Of a DNA stretch of 64,000 nucleotides, positions 63,670 through 64,000 are shown piece by piece. The notes below the pieces were generated by a model. That model worked only from the letters and a program-made list of their open reading frames with translations, made no database searches and was not told where the DNA came from. Position numbers and translations under genes: made by a program. The stretch spans positions 58,884 through 122,883 of the forward strand of contig CAVPYY010000005.1 in the NCBI GenBank assembly GCA_963710135.1. Direction: 5' to 3'. How positions within the stretch are numbered: the first letter of the stretch is position 1; every line of letters begins with the position of its first letter. The DNA comes from SG8-30 sp963710135. Lineage in GTDB: Bacteria; Pseudomonadota; Gammaproteobacteria; Steroidobacterales; Steroidobacteraceae.

Positions 63670-64000
63670 ATGACGACCCCCAGGCACACGCGCCTCGCCA
63701 TCCTTGGTTCCGGACCGGCGGGCTACACCGCCGCCATCTATGCGGCGCGTGCCAACCGCAAACCGATGATGATCACCGGCCTCGAGCAGGGCGGTCAGCT
63801 CATGACCACCACCGAAGTGGACAACTGGCCGGGCGACGTCGAAGGCCTGCTCGGGCCCGACCTGATGGACCGGATGCGTCGCCACGCGGATCGTTTCGGT
63901 GTCGAGATGGTGTCCGATCACATCAATGCCGTCGATTTCAGCTCGCGTCCGCTCAAGCTGGTCGGCGAGTCCGGCAGCTATACCTGCGATGCGCTGATCA
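63670..64000 (+). CDS. trxB: Thioredoxin reductase (5' part only)
   Basis: FAD/NADPH enzyme that reduces thioredoxin. The start MTTPRHTRLAILGSGPAGYT contains the FAD-binding GSGPAG loop, followed by TGLEQGGQLMTTTEVDNWPG and GLLGPDLMDRMRRHADRFGV. These are very close to known TrxB N-termini. The window ends before the redox-active CxxC motif. Divergent from ftsK. Confidence 0.93.
   Translation, partial: MTTPRHTRLAILGSGPAGYTAAIYAARANRKPMMITGLEQGGQLMTTTEVDNWPGDVEGLLGPDLMDRMRRHADRFGVEMVSDHINAVDFSSRPLKLVGESGSYTCDALI

Overview
The window is a high-GC gammaproteobacterial chromosome segment. The conserved blocks ruvC-ruvA-ruvB-ybgC-tolQRAB-pal-cpoB-queE-queC-tRNA-Lys and trxB | ftsK-lolA-vanZ-rarA-crcB-serS, plus a fused thrA with thrB and thrC, lpdA-sucB-sucA and relA, are typical of that class. 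Three proteins with PEP-CTERM sorting signals imply an exosortase elsewhere in the genome. No rRNA gene or species-level marker is visible, so I do not name a genus.

Layout. 1-3160: a membrane Ser/Thr kinase with TPR repeats running off the left edge, a truncated kinase N-terminal fragment, and a small PEP-CTERM protein. 3204-14767: one giant secreted RHS/YD-repeat protein of about 3,850 residues. 14874-20756: a NERD-domain protein, the threonine operon thrABC and an unknown small gene. 20929-23638: a zinc-ribbon methyltransferase, a small ORF, a rhomboid protease, a Fur-type promoter of unknown output and tRNA-Lys. 23751-32393: queuosine, Tol-Pal and RuvABC genes. 32615-40375: relA, then the lpdA-sucB-sucA block of 2-oxoglutarate dehydrogenase. 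40625-44050: a cyanophycinase-like lipoprotein, a TonB_C-type secreted protein and a DUF2817 peptidase. 44180-50202: a roughly 6-kb integrative island in tRNA-Arg(CCT). 50298-55246: a histone H1-like protein, tRNA-Ala, a GNAT acetyltransferase, a Bcp peroxiredoxin, a histidine phosphatase, a small secreted protein, a BLUF photoreceptor, tRNA-Ser and a YccA-type protein. 55396-64000: mltF, serS, crcB, rarA, vanZ, lolA, ftsK and the start of trxB.

The island has an integrase beside the intact tRNA, an AlpA/Xis-like protein, a winged-helix protein whose 3' end overlaps a helically phased array of inverted repeats, two PEP-CTERM proteins as cargo, paired TGTGGCA repeats near both ends, and a copy of the tRNA 3' half at the far end.

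Quality warning. Many obviously conserved single-copy genes (thrABC, relA, lpdA, sucAB, ftsK, yccA and others) are broken by single-base indels, mostly insertions. They lie in patches, and other stretches such as 3204-9995, 25857-33180 and 55396-58247 are clean. I read these as uncorrected sequencing errors. Broken genes are therefore annotated as one CDS across the indels, and their coordinates are for the intact gene.
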